A stretch of 64,000 nucleotides of DNA from Monarcha castaneiventris obscurior (taxonomy: Eukaryota; Chordata; Aves; Passeriformes; Monarchidae), in assembly GCA_026261815.1 (NCBI GenBank), contig JAMPIT010000379.1, positions 7,886,001-7,950,000 on the forward strand, in the 5' to 3' direction. Position numbers and translations under genes: made by a program. The notes under the pieces were generated by a model. That model saw only the letters and a program-made list of their open reading frames with translations, was not told the origin of the DNA and made no database searches. Positions 1 to 14,681 of this stretch are shown piece after piece (positions within the stretch are counted from its first letter, which is position 1; every line of letters starts with the position of its first letter).

Positions 1-362
1 TATGTTATTTCCTAGAAAGTCAAAATGAAACTGCCTACCCCATTCATGCCATCTTTGCTGTGATGAGACACCAGATTCAGCCTTCCACCTCCATCTCTTT
101 GCCTTCTGTCATCTTTGTTAGCTGGACTCCAAAGGGGCTTTTTATTATTTTGACTGCTAAATTAACATAAAAAACACTCTCCTTGCAAGCCAGGACATCA
201 GATACAGTTTAATAAAGATTTTCCATATTAACTTCAAATTAAGTCATTCCATTGTCAGAAGTGAGTTTGCAATTTAAGGAAGCAGTCATTTAGATAAATG
301 AAGAGCTTATTCTAAATCCCATAAAGTAAAGCATCCTATTAAACATTTTGATCATCTAATGC

Positions 363-378
363 AAAAAAAAAAAAAAAA
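363..378. repeat. poly-A run, A16
   Basis: Sixteen consecutive A residues. No retrotransposed body or target-site duplication is recognisable upstream, so it is called a simple homopolymer and not a retropseudogene tail. Confidence 0.9.
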
Positions 379-956
379 TTAAATTAATGTGATAAGATAT
401 TCAGGGAGGGTCATATTTTTTCTTTGAGGGGGTGTACTTGAAATATACTTTGATTTGTAAATTATTGATTGTTTTCATTCACTGAATATCAGTTTCCATT
501 AAAATGTCAGGCCTCGCAGTGCCTGTTATTGTTTGCAGGACAAGCAGGTTTTTATTAAACCAATTTAAGAAATCTGAATTCATCTCTATCCATGAGATAC
601 CATTCTTTCATTACCATTTAAACAGCAAGAGATGAGAGCAGTCTCACTGGAATAATCTTGAACTAGGAGGCCAACTAACTCTTAATTTCAAGAGAACATA
701 TTTTTCTAACTTGAGATAGTATTGTGTCACAGCACATAAGAGTATGAGAAGGACATTCTAATATACAACAGAAGAATATAAAATATAAAACTCCTCCAAG
801 ATAATCAGAAATCCAGAGGGGCTTTATGGGAAATAAGTTGCCATATGGGTCAGAAGGAGGTCACTGCTCAGTTGAAATTTTTGTAGGAAGGGATAAGACA
901 AGGTGTTGAAATTTTAAGATGTGAATATTGAGTCCTGGCTAAGACTCCCCAAAGTT

Positions 957-1060
957 TAAAAAAACACGCACAAAAAACCCCCAAAAAATCAAAGTAAAAC
1001 AAAAACTGCCAGCCAACAAACCCCAAAATCAAAAGAAACAAACCTAGACTAAACAAAACA
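957..1060. repeat. A/C-rich low-complexity tract
   Basis: About 100 bp dominated by A with scattered C runs, including A6-C5-A6 near 972-988 and a second A3-C4-A4 near 1018-1028. There is no strict period. The composition resembles the tract at 63558-63698. Confidence 0.75.
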
Positions 1061-1771
1061 TATAGAGAAGCCTTCCCACCTTACCGAAAAGTAATCTATG
1101 AATATTTGCTAGCAATAAAGAAATAGTGTTTGCAGAACAAAAGTTTTTACATTGTGTTGCTTTATTTTTTTTTTATCTTAAGGGAGAGAAGTTACCAGAC
1201 ATATAACCCAAGGTGTACTCTAAATCTTTCCTGACAGCATTTCGTGTGCATAGCACTCCTGATAAATTTTGTCTTCAATAAGAAACTTGGTATTTGTCAA
1301 AACACAATTGTATTCTTTTCTGTAGTTATGAAAATGTCTATTAATGCAAGATTAGAAACAATTCAAAAGACCTGTCAGGTTTAAGAGCGTTAACCCTACA
1401 TTGTATCATCTGTAACTAGATTTACAAAGGAAAACTGAGACACCTGAATCATGAAAAATGGTTGTACAGAAGTGATGATGTCAACAGAAAAAAAGCTTCA
1501 GAAAGACTTTTGTCACATTTATATTTCATAAGTCAGACAGTCAGTTCTACATTAATTTTTAAGCAGTCAGTGCTTGCCCTTCCACAGCATTTAGAGTAAT
1601 GAATGCAAGGAGCAAATAGAGAGGTAACTCATAAGTGCTTTTGACAACTCTAATTTTCAAACACCTGATGTAGTCATAAATGATAACTACTGTGAACAGA
1701 GCTGCAAGGTCAGGGTGTCCAGGTGCTACTGTCTTAACTGACAGCTTCATTATCTTTCCCCATGTGTTGGT

Positions 1772-1796
1772 GGTTTTGGTTTGGTTTGGTTTGGTT
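1772..1796. repeat. short (GGTTT)n microsatellite
   Basis: About five copies of GGTTT, with one extra T after the first unit. Confidence 0.85.
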
Positions 1797-3654
1797 CAGT
1801 TTATATGTTTTTTTTAAATTAACAATTCAAATAAAGAAAAATCAGTTAATATCAGAATTACAGAGGCACTTATTTTATGCAAAAAAGTATACTTATATTT
1901 TAAAAATAGAAAATGCATATCATATATAATAACTTTGATATAAATACCTAATTCTTTTATAGTTATAAAAAATGGTACAGCTTCTTCAAGCAGTCTTCTA
2001 AATTCAAGCCTGTCACTCTTTCTAAAAGAAAAGAAAATTAACCATGCAATGTTTACTGTACATTTCTGAATAAGTAGCATATAGGTTTTAGGGCATCTGC
2101 GTACTTGAAAGCTATCTATAAGTACCACACATTAATTTCCCTGATGCTTTAAAGCAGCCTTTGCCTAGAGTACTTGTAAAAATACTTGCATTTTCAATTA
2201 TCCAGCTGTTAGGGAATAGGCTTGGAATATTAGCATCTTAGAGGAAATTTTTGCTTTGTTCAGCTTCTGATGACTAAACACGTACGTATTATCTATTCTT
2301 TCCATATCCTATATCTGTATCACAACAGAGTTGCAGTGAAAAAGACATTTAAATTTGAAGATTACTATGGTGTGGTTATTTTCTTCACAGGAATCTTCAC
2401 ACCGAAACACCTGTGATGTGCACTTAAAACCAATTTTAAAAATCTATATATATTTTCCCTACTAGCAAATTGAACTAACTCTTTCAACTCTGATATATAC
2501 TTAGTGACTGGAATTAGAAATACTAAGACCACATCATCAAGGTGTCAGCTGAAGAGCACTGCAGCAGCATACAAAAGAGTACTTTTTGTTTCAAACTTCT
2601 GGTGTCTTGGAACCTTGACAGCGATAGGAGTAGCAGGAAAGGCTTTTCCTGACAGCATTTATTTTTATTTCATTAGGACATTTTCAGAAGCCAAAGCCAC
2701 TAGTAGTTGTTATTTAAACAATCCAAAAGCCTCCACGTTGACAAGGCAGCAGGACCACAGACACCATGAGAATGATCACTTAATGCTTGGCACAGCATGT
2801 GAGGGATTCTTTGTGTGAGCACCAGCCAAAAGTCTGCCTGTGGCTGACCTAGATTGGGACAACTTACTTGCAAGACTGCTAATTGCTGGGTGAAGGGCAT
2901 TATGGAGAATTTTAGACAATAATCAGATTTGCAACAGAAATCAAACAAGATTTGTATTTTACTCTCATGTATAAGAACTGCCTGGTAGAGAAAGTGTGCT
3001 GGCTTTAAGGCTGGTGGGAGAAAAAAGAAGTCATATGATAGAATTCCCACTACATTTGACTGATATTATATCCTTCTGTTCAGAAATATGTACAAAACAT
3101 ACTTTTGCCTCTTATTTCAAAGCAAACTAAATACATGGGGGAAAACTCCATCAAAGCTGTGTGTTTCCTCTGAAAACATTGACTTAATTGCAAGATTTTA
3201 TGCCAAAATTACACAGGATCACTCAGCAGCAATAGGGATAATGATGTGTCAAAGGAGTTGCAATCTAACATGACTTGCCACTTTTAAAAGCCTTTGTAGA
3301 GGTGACAGCATGCAAGATAATCAAGCCACCACTACCAGACATTTTAGGGTCACAGGACTGCTAACAACACCAGCCCTGTCAGCACTTGATGTCAGCCATT
3401 GGTGAGATGCCAGACCTATCACAGGGGTCACAAACAACCTGAAGGCAACCACAGAACACCTCCCGTGTGTGAAAACTGGCAGACATGAGAACTGTCCAAT
3501 GTGAAAAAACCAGCTATTCATATCTGACCTGGACTACACAAAAAAGAAAAAAAATGCATTCCTGTGGCACATTCTGGTTATCATGTCTACCTGTGATATT
3601 GGTCACAAGTAGTCAGTCAAAGATTAACCCATGAACTTCTGTGACAGTCATCTA

Positions 3655-3690
3655 ATGATTCAAAACATACCTGTGTATGTTTTGAATCAT
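3655..3690. repeat. perfect 16-bp inverted repeat, 4-nt loop (hairpin)
   Basis: The left arm (3655-3670, ATGATTCAAAACATAC) is the exact reverse complement of the right arm (3675-3690), separated by CTGT. The right arm runs into the degenerate terminal repeats of the antisense CR1 that begins near 3684, so the hairpin sits on the junction between CR1 and flanking DNA. It is probably a local inverted templated copy made at or after insertion. Nothing indicates a terminator or RNA gene. Confidence 0.9.
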
Positions 3691-4040
3691 TTCTTGGAAT
3701 CATAAAATGTCTTGGGTTGGAAGGTCCTTTAGAGGTCATCTACTCCAAACCCCCAGGGACATCTTCAGCTAGATCAGCTGGCTAAAAACCATCCAGCCTG
3801 ACCTTGAAGGTTTTCAGGAATAAGTCACCCACACTCTGGGCATCCTTATCGTAAAAAAATTCTTCCTGATGTTTAGTCTGAATCTACACTCCTTTAGTTT
3901 AAATTTTGCTGTTTTCCTATTGCTGCAGATCCCTGTAGATTGCTGTAGTAAATTGTCTTCATCTTTCTTTTAAACCCCATTTAAGTATTGAGAGACTGCA
4001 ATTAGATTTCCCCAAAGCCTTCTCCAACTCAAGCATCTCA
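3684..4040 (-). mobile_element. CR1 LINE, 5'-truncated, antisense (3' end at left)
   Basis: The left edge reads as the reverse complement of a CR1 3' end: degenerate GAATCAT-type terminal repeats followed by TTGGGTTGGAAGGTCCTTTAG, the antisense of the usual CR1 3' UTR. The sequence then continues in antisense through the region where CR1 copies keep the 3' part of ORF2 (tgctgcagatccctgtag, then ctttcttttaaaccccattt). Similarity fades near 4040. There is no intact frame. The copy is old, judging by substitutions in the terminal repeats and the many small indels. CR1 elements are typically 5'-truncated and lack target-site duplications, which fits this copy. Confidence 0.88.
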
Positions 4041-7000
4041 CAGAACTGTATCCATATCAGATACTTCATATTTGCTCTGCATGTGAACAAACACAGGTTT
4101 GAAAGACACAGAACTAATTTCCTAAGCTTCTTCACACCCAAGGCCAGCACTCACCCTGGTAAAAGTGAGCAGGAAGAACTACCACTCCTGCCAAATACCT
4201 CTGCACTAAATGAGCCTTATTTCAACACGAGCAATTAGGCAGGTAAATTTGTAAACAAGACAACCCTGCTCCAGCAGAGCAGATGTATGGCCCATGTCCA
4301 AGCAAGCACTTAGTACAGCCACGATGATCTTCAAATTTATTCCTGCTTTGGCCATTTTCCAACCTGAACAAACTAGTCAACTCTCCAGATAGAAAAATGA
4401 AAGTTTTCTATGGAAATTCTATATTTTACATGCATGCTAGAAAGAGCTAATTTAAAGGGGGAAAAAAAAGGAAAAAAATCGACCAAAGCTGACATGTTTT
4501 GGGTTTTTTTTTCCTAGTGGGAAAACAATTTGGGATGTCTAAGTTCCTTTGTTATTCCTTAACTCCTTGTTTCCTTTTTATATTTTGCTGCAGAAAAATC
4601 AAGTAAGAGGATAAAGGGGCTGAAAAATCACTAGAAAACATAAGAAAGTGTGTTTCAAAATTCTATTATTTAAAAAATGAAAATTTATTTTAGAGAAAAC
4701 ATAAATGAAATTAAAATTTTACCAGGTCTTCAAATAATTTATCTGACATAATAAAATCGACCTGGCATGGCTTAATGACCTAATCAACATATACATATAC
4801 ATTTATCCATACATCTGTACATGTTTATCTTTACATACATCCAGACAATGCACAGCTCCATATGAATGGATTATATAATTAATTCAGGTGTGTTTTTCCT
4901 GATAATGGCAATACATCTGGATAGGTAGTGAAGTTTTGATTAAAGGGGTGTAAAATCAAGTCACAGGAAAACACCATTAATGTGAATGGAAGTTTTTGAA
5001 AGGTGCAGAATGCAGTGTGGAAAGTAACCATTCCTTATCTCCAGCCCTACTATTACTGGATGAAATTACCATCTATTAATCATACAGGCATACTCACATT
5101 TTACAGCAGCAAAATACCAGATTTAAAAAAATAAAATTAAAAAATTTTTCATGGGTACATTAACTTGTCTCATGAAAGATGCAAGTTCAGGTGGCAGATG
5201 AAACCTTTTCCTATGGAGAAAGTAATTGCTGAGAACAAGCTAGCAGTATGTTTACAGGGGGCTTTTTTACTCTCATCGTCAGTCAAATAACAGAACTGTT
5301 GCATCCCTGGGGTGTTTTTCTTCCCATGAAATTTCTTATTAATGGGAAAAATGCAAAAAGCTTTACAAAATAGAGTTAAATAGTTCTCCAGGCAATTCCA
5401 TAAAAGGTGTTTATCTCTCTTGATTCCATGTTCTTTTCTCTGGATTTATTTTCACACATAAGACCCAAAAAACATCTCCTAGCATCAAGTGGCCTAATGT
5501 AAACTGCTTCAATAAATATTTTCCTTTCCTTTTAGTTTCAACTATGAGAAAAATACCATCTTCTTTGATCAAAAAGAAAAAAAAGGTAACAGGACACTTT
5601 GCCTGCTTCACACTTGCACATAAAAGGGAAGTTTGATGTATGTACTATGATTGTGCCACCAGCAATTCAGGAAGGGGCACATATCAGTTCCATTTCAGGT
5701 AACAGCATCTGCTTCTGTCCAGCAATATGAGAAACACAAACTACCCATGCTATGGTAGAGAAAGAACTCTAAATCACCACCTTCTATTAATACAGAAGAC
5801 CTAGAAGAATCACAGACAGTGGGTATTCCATCAAGTAACAAATTTAAAAATTAATGCATAGAATCTCAAGGGAGTGATCTTAGTCATTTACATGCTTTAT
5901 ATTTTGAATATGTTCAGAAGAAAAAAATAATAGGATGCCAAAACCCATTATCTGGAATCCACAACTTGTTCAAATAACTACACAAAAACATGTAGGGCTG
6001 CATGAATAAAAATGAGAGAGAAGAAAAGTGGGCATGCAGGGTAATAAAACATCCAAAAAAGTCACAAGGCAACAATGTAGCTAAAGTATTGATTGTCAAC
6101 ATGAAAGAAAAGTGACCCCTTTTTGAAGTTATTGAGGCCACTTCAGCTTTACCTAATTGCCCATATACTCTGTTTGTGGCAGATGAGAAAGATGGTTCAT
6201 TATTCAGCAAGGTTTATGGCATAAGCAGGAGCAAGTAAAACACTATGGAATTTGAAATATCTTGAGCTTGAATTAGAATTCACATTTAAAGAGCATGCTT
6301 TGAATAAACTTTAAAGCAGGGATAGAGGCACCATCTTGCTAAAATTCTAGTGCATTTTCTCCCAGCATTCAGAGTTTAAAAAAATCACTTCTTCCACAAT
6401 GTTACAAGGCTGTCCTGAGACATCTCTATTTCTGTAATTCCCTGACCCCTCTGTTATTACCACCCTATCCAAAGGTTTGTTTCGGGTTTTTTTTGAAATG
6501 TGTTTTTGTATTTTGATATTTAAGAAGTCTGCTGACTACAGGACTATTAAAATGCATTGGTTCTGAAAGAATGCAAAGGCAACAGCAAGCACTGCTGTCC
6601 CATCCCGGGAAGGTCAGCCATGATAAATGGGCACTAAATTCCTACAGCAATACTTTTCAGTTCTGCTGTATCAGCTCCTTAAACTATTTACAGCAGAGAT
6701 GCTTTAAACGAGAGAAAGCTGTAGAAAAAGTACACCCAGATAGCAGTATTTGATTTATTTTACCATGCAATAGTGACTAATTCCCACACAGTCAGGAGGA
6801 TGTCCTCAAAAGGGAGAAGTAATCTGACCAAATTTTATTTTTCAGGAGCTTGGAGCAATTGGTCTTGTTATGGCAGACCTCATTTGGAAAAAGCAATGGA
6901 ATACACAGGGAATACCCCCAGGAAGAGATAAAGAAGGAGGTGGCTGGCAGTAGACATGAGCACAGAAAATACAAGCATTATGAGAAGGAAAAACACCATG

Positions 7001-7739
7001 GCTATTTAAAAGAGACTTTTGGCACTTGCTCTGCTATAAAGAATGGTGTTTCTTCACATTTTTATCAAACAGTTTTTGTCTTAGTTTCAGTCCTTATAAG
7101 TTTCAGTATTGTGGGAGATTGTCTTCTTTTATCTTGGCAGAGCAGACTAAGGGGAGGGTGAAATTTTAATGGGATCAAGAGCACGGCAGGGTGAATTCTC
7201 TATTAGGGATCTAGTGTGCACCACGTGGCTTGTGAACCATGTACTTATTACCAGGGTTTTCTTCAGCTTTAGGAGCGGGAGAGGAGGTGTAAGGCAGAGT
7301 GCTAGGGCAGAGAGGGCTGTGAGCACAGGGGTGCTGCTCAGGAGCAGGTATTGCACCTCTCAGTGCTACGCCAAAGACCTGGCTGGAGCCGTTCAGAGCA
7401 AGACCAACACTGATCTTTGACTCAGGTTTTAATCTTGACATGAATCTTTGTTTCAAATTTTAATGCAGGGATGCATGAGTATGATCACAGTGAGTTTACC
7501 CAGTCTTCTTTGAGAAGATCATTAACTTGAGGTTTCAAATGCACTTTTTTCTCTCCACTTAAAATATTTGGAAATGAAAATACAGCAAAATGAAGTGTCT
7601 TTGTTTCTTCTTAACACAGTGAGATATGACAATCAGATATTACAAAAATCATAGAACTTCATGTTTGTATTCTATCCTTTTTTACAACTGTTAATAATCT
7701 GCAATTATTTTATGAAAAATTTTAAAAGTCAAATATATT

Positions 7740-7754
7740 AAAAAAAAAAAAAAA
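7740..7754. repeat. poly-A run, A15
   Basis: Fifteen consecutive A residues in an AT-rich context. No insertion body is recognised beside it. Confidence 0.9.
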
Positions 7755-10700
7755 GGTTTACAAGCAGATTTGGGTTAAAAAATATATTTTCTTTAGAAAT
7801 CATAGAGAAGTATCAACTCAACTTGTGCAAGCAGATGTTTGCATCAATCAAGTCTTATTGTCCATAACTCACTGTCTCAAAGATCTCCTCCTTTCTGATA
7901 TAAGCATTTCAGCCAAGGGTATCAAAAAGTGTCACAGAGTGCTTTCTTACTTACAGGTGAAGGGATGAAGAGACAAGAGCTTCTTTCTTTACATTAAATA
8001 AAATTTTCTAGATTTGTAGACATTACCAGGTTTGAAAGACAGACGTCTTAAACTGATTTCTGCTAAGTGGACATTAATTTGATGATGCAGCTAGTCACGG
8101 AAGCTCTATTTTCCTCATTGCACAATTGATGGTCTGCAAATGGTTGCATATTTTCTCTCAACTTCTCTTTCACCTTATTAGAAAGCCAAGAAAGCTGAGG
8201 AAAAGTCATTCTTCAGTAAAATTGCATCTTCTAGACTAACTCAGACATGGAATTTCAGGCATAATAAATTAGAAACAATACTGTTGAGAGTAGCTATCAT
8301 GTCCAGATCACCCCAGGTCCTGAGCTCTGACAATGTACAAAACAAGTAGCATACACAAAAGAACACAGAAGTGTTCTCATTAGCAAATCAATACAGCAAA
8401 TGGATGAAGTTTTCTGACTTTAAAATTAATGATGGAAAGCCACGTCATTAACTTGGAATGAGATTTTCTATGGTTTGTAGTCTCAAGCTAGTCTTCAAAT
8501 ACACATCAATATTTGTGAAGAAAAGCTGATGGCCAGTATATAAATTTTAACTCATTATAGGTACATACACAAATAAAAATGACTACCCTTTTCTGACTTT
8601 TCCAACATGGGAAAATACATAGGACCCAGTCCTATTTCAGGTAAGATGAATACTCTAGCAAGAATTTGACTAATAAATTATTATTTCTTTTCTTTATGAC
8701 ATGGAGATTTTAACACTATTTTGTTGTAAATTAAAACCATTAGATCATTACCTGATAAAGAAATTACACTCATCCTTTAGCCTGTATATTTCTCTGAGAA
8801 ATAGAAATATGTTTGAGTAAATTTAACATTCTAACAAAGAATTTATTTTCACGTTACTACCCGCAAAATCAGGTCATTCAATCAGTTCAACCATAAAGCT
8901 TAAAAAAAAAGAGAAGACACAAATGCATAGAGAACTGTCCTTATATATGTAAGGAATTGCCAAATCCAGAAGCAATTTTTAATGCTAAAGTCATACTTAA
9001 GCTCAATTCTTCAATCCCAAAGAAACTACTTTGAAATTAAGATTAGACCATGAGGATCCAAAGTAGGCACTGGGAAATGAAATTGCTCTCTCTGAGTTAT
9101 TAATATGTCACTTTTCTTTAATGCAATTCATTTAATGCTCTTTTTTATATACAAAAACTGAAATAATCCCATCATTCAGTTAAAAGAATAAAAGTACAGC
9201 AGTTCCCAGCTGTAAAGTAAAGGACTTAAAGAAATATCAGGAGTTTAAAAGTTCACGAGCTTCATTGCGTTTCTGATGCTGGCACAAAATATACTTTTAT
9301 TTAACTGATCATAATTACTTCAGTAGTCATTTCAGGTTCTTGCATGATTTCACTATGATGCTGCCCTTCCACAAAAATTTTATGTGTTTACATAATTAGA
9401 TCCCAAAGGTATGGCCTCTCAGCTTTCAATGTCAAATATAGAAAACAAAATGCAATACATCATACAGTTTTACATCTGTTAAAGACCAGGTTAGTGTTCA
9501 GATATGCTTTCCACTTTATAGCCATTAGAAAGATTCCATATGATATATAAGAAACTGCTAAGAAATTGCACTGTAATTTGTCAATGGTGTATTGAGCTCT
9601 GCATGAATTCTAGAGATAAATGTGAAGATCTGCAGCAGTGGGAGTTGTACTCCCTCTTCACTGCCTGATGGAAACAAGTAGGGAAAAAATAATAAATTCA
9701 GTGCCAAAAGCAAGAAAGAAGGAATGGAACTGAAGTGTGCTATTCTTGTCAGCTTTTGATACTATAAATTTCAAGAAAAAGCACCTTCATCTAAGCCAGC
9801 TATCAGTAAACTATCAGGGGGAAAATACTATAAAGATCTACAGCAATACATAGCTTCCTTTCTCCCCTCTTCAGGAGACATTAGTGCAATCCCCAGTGCC
9901 TGATCCTGAAAGCATTGGGGAAACTGAGTCCTGTTACTGACCTGAGTTTCTCACCATAAGCCTAACTGGAAACTGATTGAGTCAGGGATACATTTCCCAT
10001 CTCCAACCACCATCCTTTCCTTCCCTCGGGCAGAGGCTAAAACTAAAACTTTGAGCTACAGCCTCCCAGGGACTGAGCAGAGAAGCCATGGTTAAAATCC
10101 AGAAAGGCAGGGAGCACCGTGATCTTCAGGTCATGCCCCAAGACACCCAGGAGAGAGCCCAGCGCAGAACAGATGCAACTGTGAATAACTCTGCAGTAAG
10201 AACATTGGAGTTATATACCTGAGGATTCTCCTTAAAAAATTTATGACTTTTCACTGTTACTTCTCCACACTATACAGCCACTTTACTGCGTAAGGAAATT
10301 ATTTTTTAGCATTTAATAATATTTATAATTACAATTATAATTAACAAGTAAGCCAGTGAATGAAGGCTCTCAAAAGAAGTACTACTACGTAGGAACAATT
10401 TAAAATAACTTACACTTATTCGTCTCAGCAAAATCAGAGGTTAAATCCAACTCTTTACTCAGCCCACTCTGGATCCTCTACAGGTTCAACATTTCCATTA
10501 AACTAATTCACCCTTCTGATAAGCAGTAGCAAAATTCTGGTGTCTGGAAGGAATCCTTTCTGCAATTGCTGTTTCATGCACAGTAAGTAGCCTCAGGACT
10601 TATAAACTAAAAGCTACTGCACTTGCCTGCTCCGGGTTTACTCTACAGAAGCAAGATTTCTGCGGGTCACTCTACAGTAAAATTTGAGCAGTTCATGGGT

Positions 10701-13700
10701 GGTTATCTCTTATTGGGAAGTAAGTGTCCTATGCCACACTTAATGACAAGAACAGACATTTACCTCACAGAGCTGATAGGCAGTGAATCAATGTTTGCTT
10801 TTTTTTTTTCACAAAATGCTGCAACACACAGTGCAGACCAGTTTTTCTGCAAGATGACAGTCAAACCCTAAAGTTGCACCAAATGACTTCTAAGAATGGA
10901 TAAAGAAGCAAGGAGTGAAGTCTTATTTGTGGAAACTTCTTGCTAATCAAGACTGAGAAACAAAACAACAAACGCATAGCATTCTCAAAAATAACAACTT
11001 ACAAGTTATGAAACAGAGTTTGAACTTGGTCAAAAAATTCCAGGCAACCTGTTCATAAATGGAAAAAGTATGAAGTGAAAGTACTTGATGGGCAATCAAT
11101 AACAATCTGCTCTGGTTTCTTGCCCTGTGAAGATCTCAAGTACAACTTATTGGGTATAGAGCCCGAAGTAAATATATATTCAGGAAGGACTAGGAATGAA
11201 GGACATGAGAGTTTCCCCTCTTCCTCTTTGTGCATCAGTATATCTGAGTGTCTGTGTATCTTGAGCAGAGCACTTATTCAAAGGCCATGAGGGCAGGGAT
11301 TGCATCTGCTCAGACAAATCTTTCTCCAAGGAGTAACAGTGAGGCAGCACTGTATTTAAACTGTTGGCAGCACTACAGTGCCAGCAGCTCTACTGTAGTT
11401 CAGAGAAAGAAAATATTTGTGTGGTGTCTGTTAATGACAGAGGTGGGAAAATGCTGCCATCTTTACATCCTCTGTCAGTTATTCTGACAGCTGTGATCAG
11501 AAGTAGCAGCAGTAGCACAAAGCCAAGAGAAATTAATGGTCAAATATAAAGAAATTCAGGCAAATTCTGTACATGTTTTCCTTGACCAGGGGTTGCTTAT
11601 TAGTAAAACATACTCATACACCTCATTTTTTGGCTTTACTGTTGGGGTTTTGTTTTGTTTTTTCTTATATTTTTTCACATACACACACTCAAAATATTTC
11701 ACACTTTGCATACTTTACATGATGATAAATCCTTAGAAGCAGAGAGACAGTCATGGAACAGAACAGTCACTTGTTCTCCCTGGGACACCTGGGAATACCA
11801 AGCGTATTCACCTTATTTCTGGTTTTTTATGCAAAAGGATCTGTGATAACTACAGTGACTGAGGGATACCCGCTTCAGAACATCCCACAAATTTGCAACA
11901 AGGCTGGATTTTGAACACTTATAGAAGAGAAGATGGAGCAGAGAACCCTAAAATAACACTGCAGATATTCGCTTCAAGAAAAAAAAGCAGTTCCCATGCC
12001 TGTAGAACCTTCCAGGACTGAACAGTATCAACTTGCTGGCAGACACTGAACCATGATAAGTAGTCCAATCTCCAGTCCCTGGACTAGATAAGGCAGAGAA
12101 AGTCCACCAAGCCCTTTAGTATTTCATACTCTACAAAAAGGGGAACTCCACCTTTCAAATGTTTTGGTTTCTAATAATGTAAAGCCATGAAAATTAATTA
12201 CAGGACAGCAAATCTATGTCTACATCTGATTAGAGAAATGTAAAGATTCATGGATGCCAGAAAATCTCACAATCGTGCACTGATGTACAATTTGCATCAT
12301 TTCTCATTTGCTTTCACACACACTCTAATAAGATCATTTCTGCTTCAGTTTCCTGAGTGGGAGTTCCCTGAGGACTGGATTTCATTATCAGTTTTGATGC
12401 CTCAGTGCTTTCAACCTTCAGCTTACATCCGGACAAAGAATACATTGAAGAATAATAATACAATAAATGTCCTGTCATCGCATACTGACAACGTACAATG
12501 ATTTAGTCTTTGTATGCTTTTCAATTTTACAGAACAGTTTTTATTATGTTACTCGCACTTATGCATCATAGTCTTTATTTTTCATACTTCTCATCTCAGT
12601 CATTCAAAAACCATTAGGCACATCCCCATACTGTTAAAGCCACTTTAAAAACAATTATTTTGAAAATAAATTAAATTTAAATTCCTTCTATGTGCTTATG
12701 ATCTGTCATGCCTTTCAAGTTCAAATGTCTTATCTTCAATGTACAGACAATAGGGTTTTGTTTTAAAAATTCAGAATGAAGAATTGGGGGACTAAGAATT
12801 CAGTAAAGTTCACAATTGTTCTTTTTAAATAACAAGGCATGGCTGCAAAGCTTCTTGTCTCTTTCCTTACCCACAGGATTCTAGTCATGTGTAGGTCTCA
12901 CCCAACCTCAATTAAGCAAGAAATTTCAGGATCAGAGTCCAACCAAGTGGTAGAGTGGAAATGCACATCAGTAACTCAGAAGACACAACCCGTTGTAAAA
13001 AACAATGTCCAGAGTAAAACTGAGCCACTCTGAGTTGAGGCTGTAATTATTAATCTGTGGAACAAATATCTCTAAAGATTTGAGTGTAAATCATTTAGCC
13101 TTTTCCTCTCCACAGTAACAAACACTCAAATATGAAGGAGACGAATCTAAATTTATGCATATTTTTCCTCTGAACTTTTGCATATTTTTCAAAGAGAGGA
13201 TGTTCAGATATCTTCTTTGTAAGACTATCTGAAGGCTATTGAGGATAAGCTAACTTAAAATTTGTTCACCATTAAAGAAGTAGATATTTCTCAGATACCA
13301 CTCAGCACATTAGTTTGTACACTGATCTCAAAAACAGAGATCTGTGCTCCAATTCCTCACCTGACTTTGTCCATTATAACATCGGAAATGTCTCCTCCTT
13401 TCTTTGTATCACCTCTCATGAAGAGTCTATACTAAGGAAATAACGTTTTTAACCACAGGATTAAAAGAAACAAACAAAGAAAAACTAATGCATCTCCAAT
13501 AAGCTGTATGAAATAGAATACTCATCGTGGAGATACCAGTAACTTTAAAAAAGAGAACAGCTACACTTTTGTTTTTTCCAGGAAGTCATCTGACAAATGT
13601 TTCTTTACCACAATAAAATCTCATAATAAACTAGAAAACTTCAATGAAAACAGAACATATGATTTTACTATAAAGGCCAAATCTTCAATGGCAGTCATAA

Positions 13701-14666
13701 GATTCATACTAATAAATTAAGGGGGGTTGGAAACATTCCCAGACACTTAGGCCAAATGACCTAGAGCACCCTGAGTATATGCTTATGAGCTGCCTTAGCA
13801 TCCAAAAGTGAATGGCTTCATGCTCCCTCCATTTCTCTTGGGAATTGTTCCTAGAACATTTTCACTGCTGAACCATACACTGAAGAATTACTTGTGAAAA
13901 GACAAGTTTAAACAGCATATAAGTAGAGTCCAGAATATTCCTGATCACTTTTCCTCCAGGGCAAATCATCAAACTGAGGAAAGACCTCAACACAGTTCCT
14001 AGATCCATCCGGAGCACCATTTCCCTTTCAGGCTTTGCTCATGAGGTGGTAACGCAGAATAAGAAGGTCTGAGTGGGGCAATAAGAACAGTCGGATTTCA
14101 AGAACACAGTCCATGAACAGATATTTAAGGTATCTCAGCTAGGAAAGCCTAAAAAGGGACACCAGTATAGCTTTCAAGACTGACACAAGAAAATTATGTT
14201 GCACTTCTGCCACGGATAGGTCAGTAAGAATTAGCTGTAATTTTTTTACAAAGAAGATATTTAGGTTGGCCCTTACAGAACAAAAGCAGTATAAAAAATA
14301 AAAAGAAGACTACTAAACACTTTCCTAGGCAGCAAATTTATTGACGGATGAAAATCTAACACTGCAGATTTGTAAATAAAAGATTAGGCACACATTCATT
14401 GGGAACTATTTAGGTAGGGTCAGTGTTATCTGTAGGCAGGGTAATGGTCTATCTAGACTGTCTTCTTCAGGTCTACTTTACCCCTGTTTTTTATGATCTA
14501 CTTTGTACTTCCTTTTCCCAGAGTCTTAGAGATAACAGTGCAAAAAAATCACAGTTAATGTCAATTCAATCTAGGGGAAGAAAATCTACCTGTGCATAAT
14601 TTTCCTTTATTTAATTTGGAGTTTGAACTCCAAAGCTTATAGTAACATAGAAAACAAAAATGTAGC

Positions 14667-14681
14667 TTTTTTTTTTTTTTT
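14667..14681. repeat. poly-T run, T15
   Basis: Fifteen consecutive T residues. No associated retroposon is recognised. Confidence 0.9.

Larger units (their letters stand above)
1..3654. other. AT-rich unique sequence, no gene recognised
   Basis: No coding gene, RNA gene or recognisable transposon is visible here. Open frames are short (the longest are about 105-116 codons) and have no family resemblance, start context or splice context that I can support. The stretch holds simple low-complexity patches, listed separately: an A16 run near 363, an A/C-rich patch near 957-1060 and a short GGTTT array near 1772. It is likely intergenic or intronic. Confidence 0.6.

Noticed and set aside
14258..14280. 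TTAGGTTGGC resembling the start of a mariner terminal repeat.
   Set aside because: The match covers only ten bases, with no partner inverted repeat and no transposase similarity nearby.
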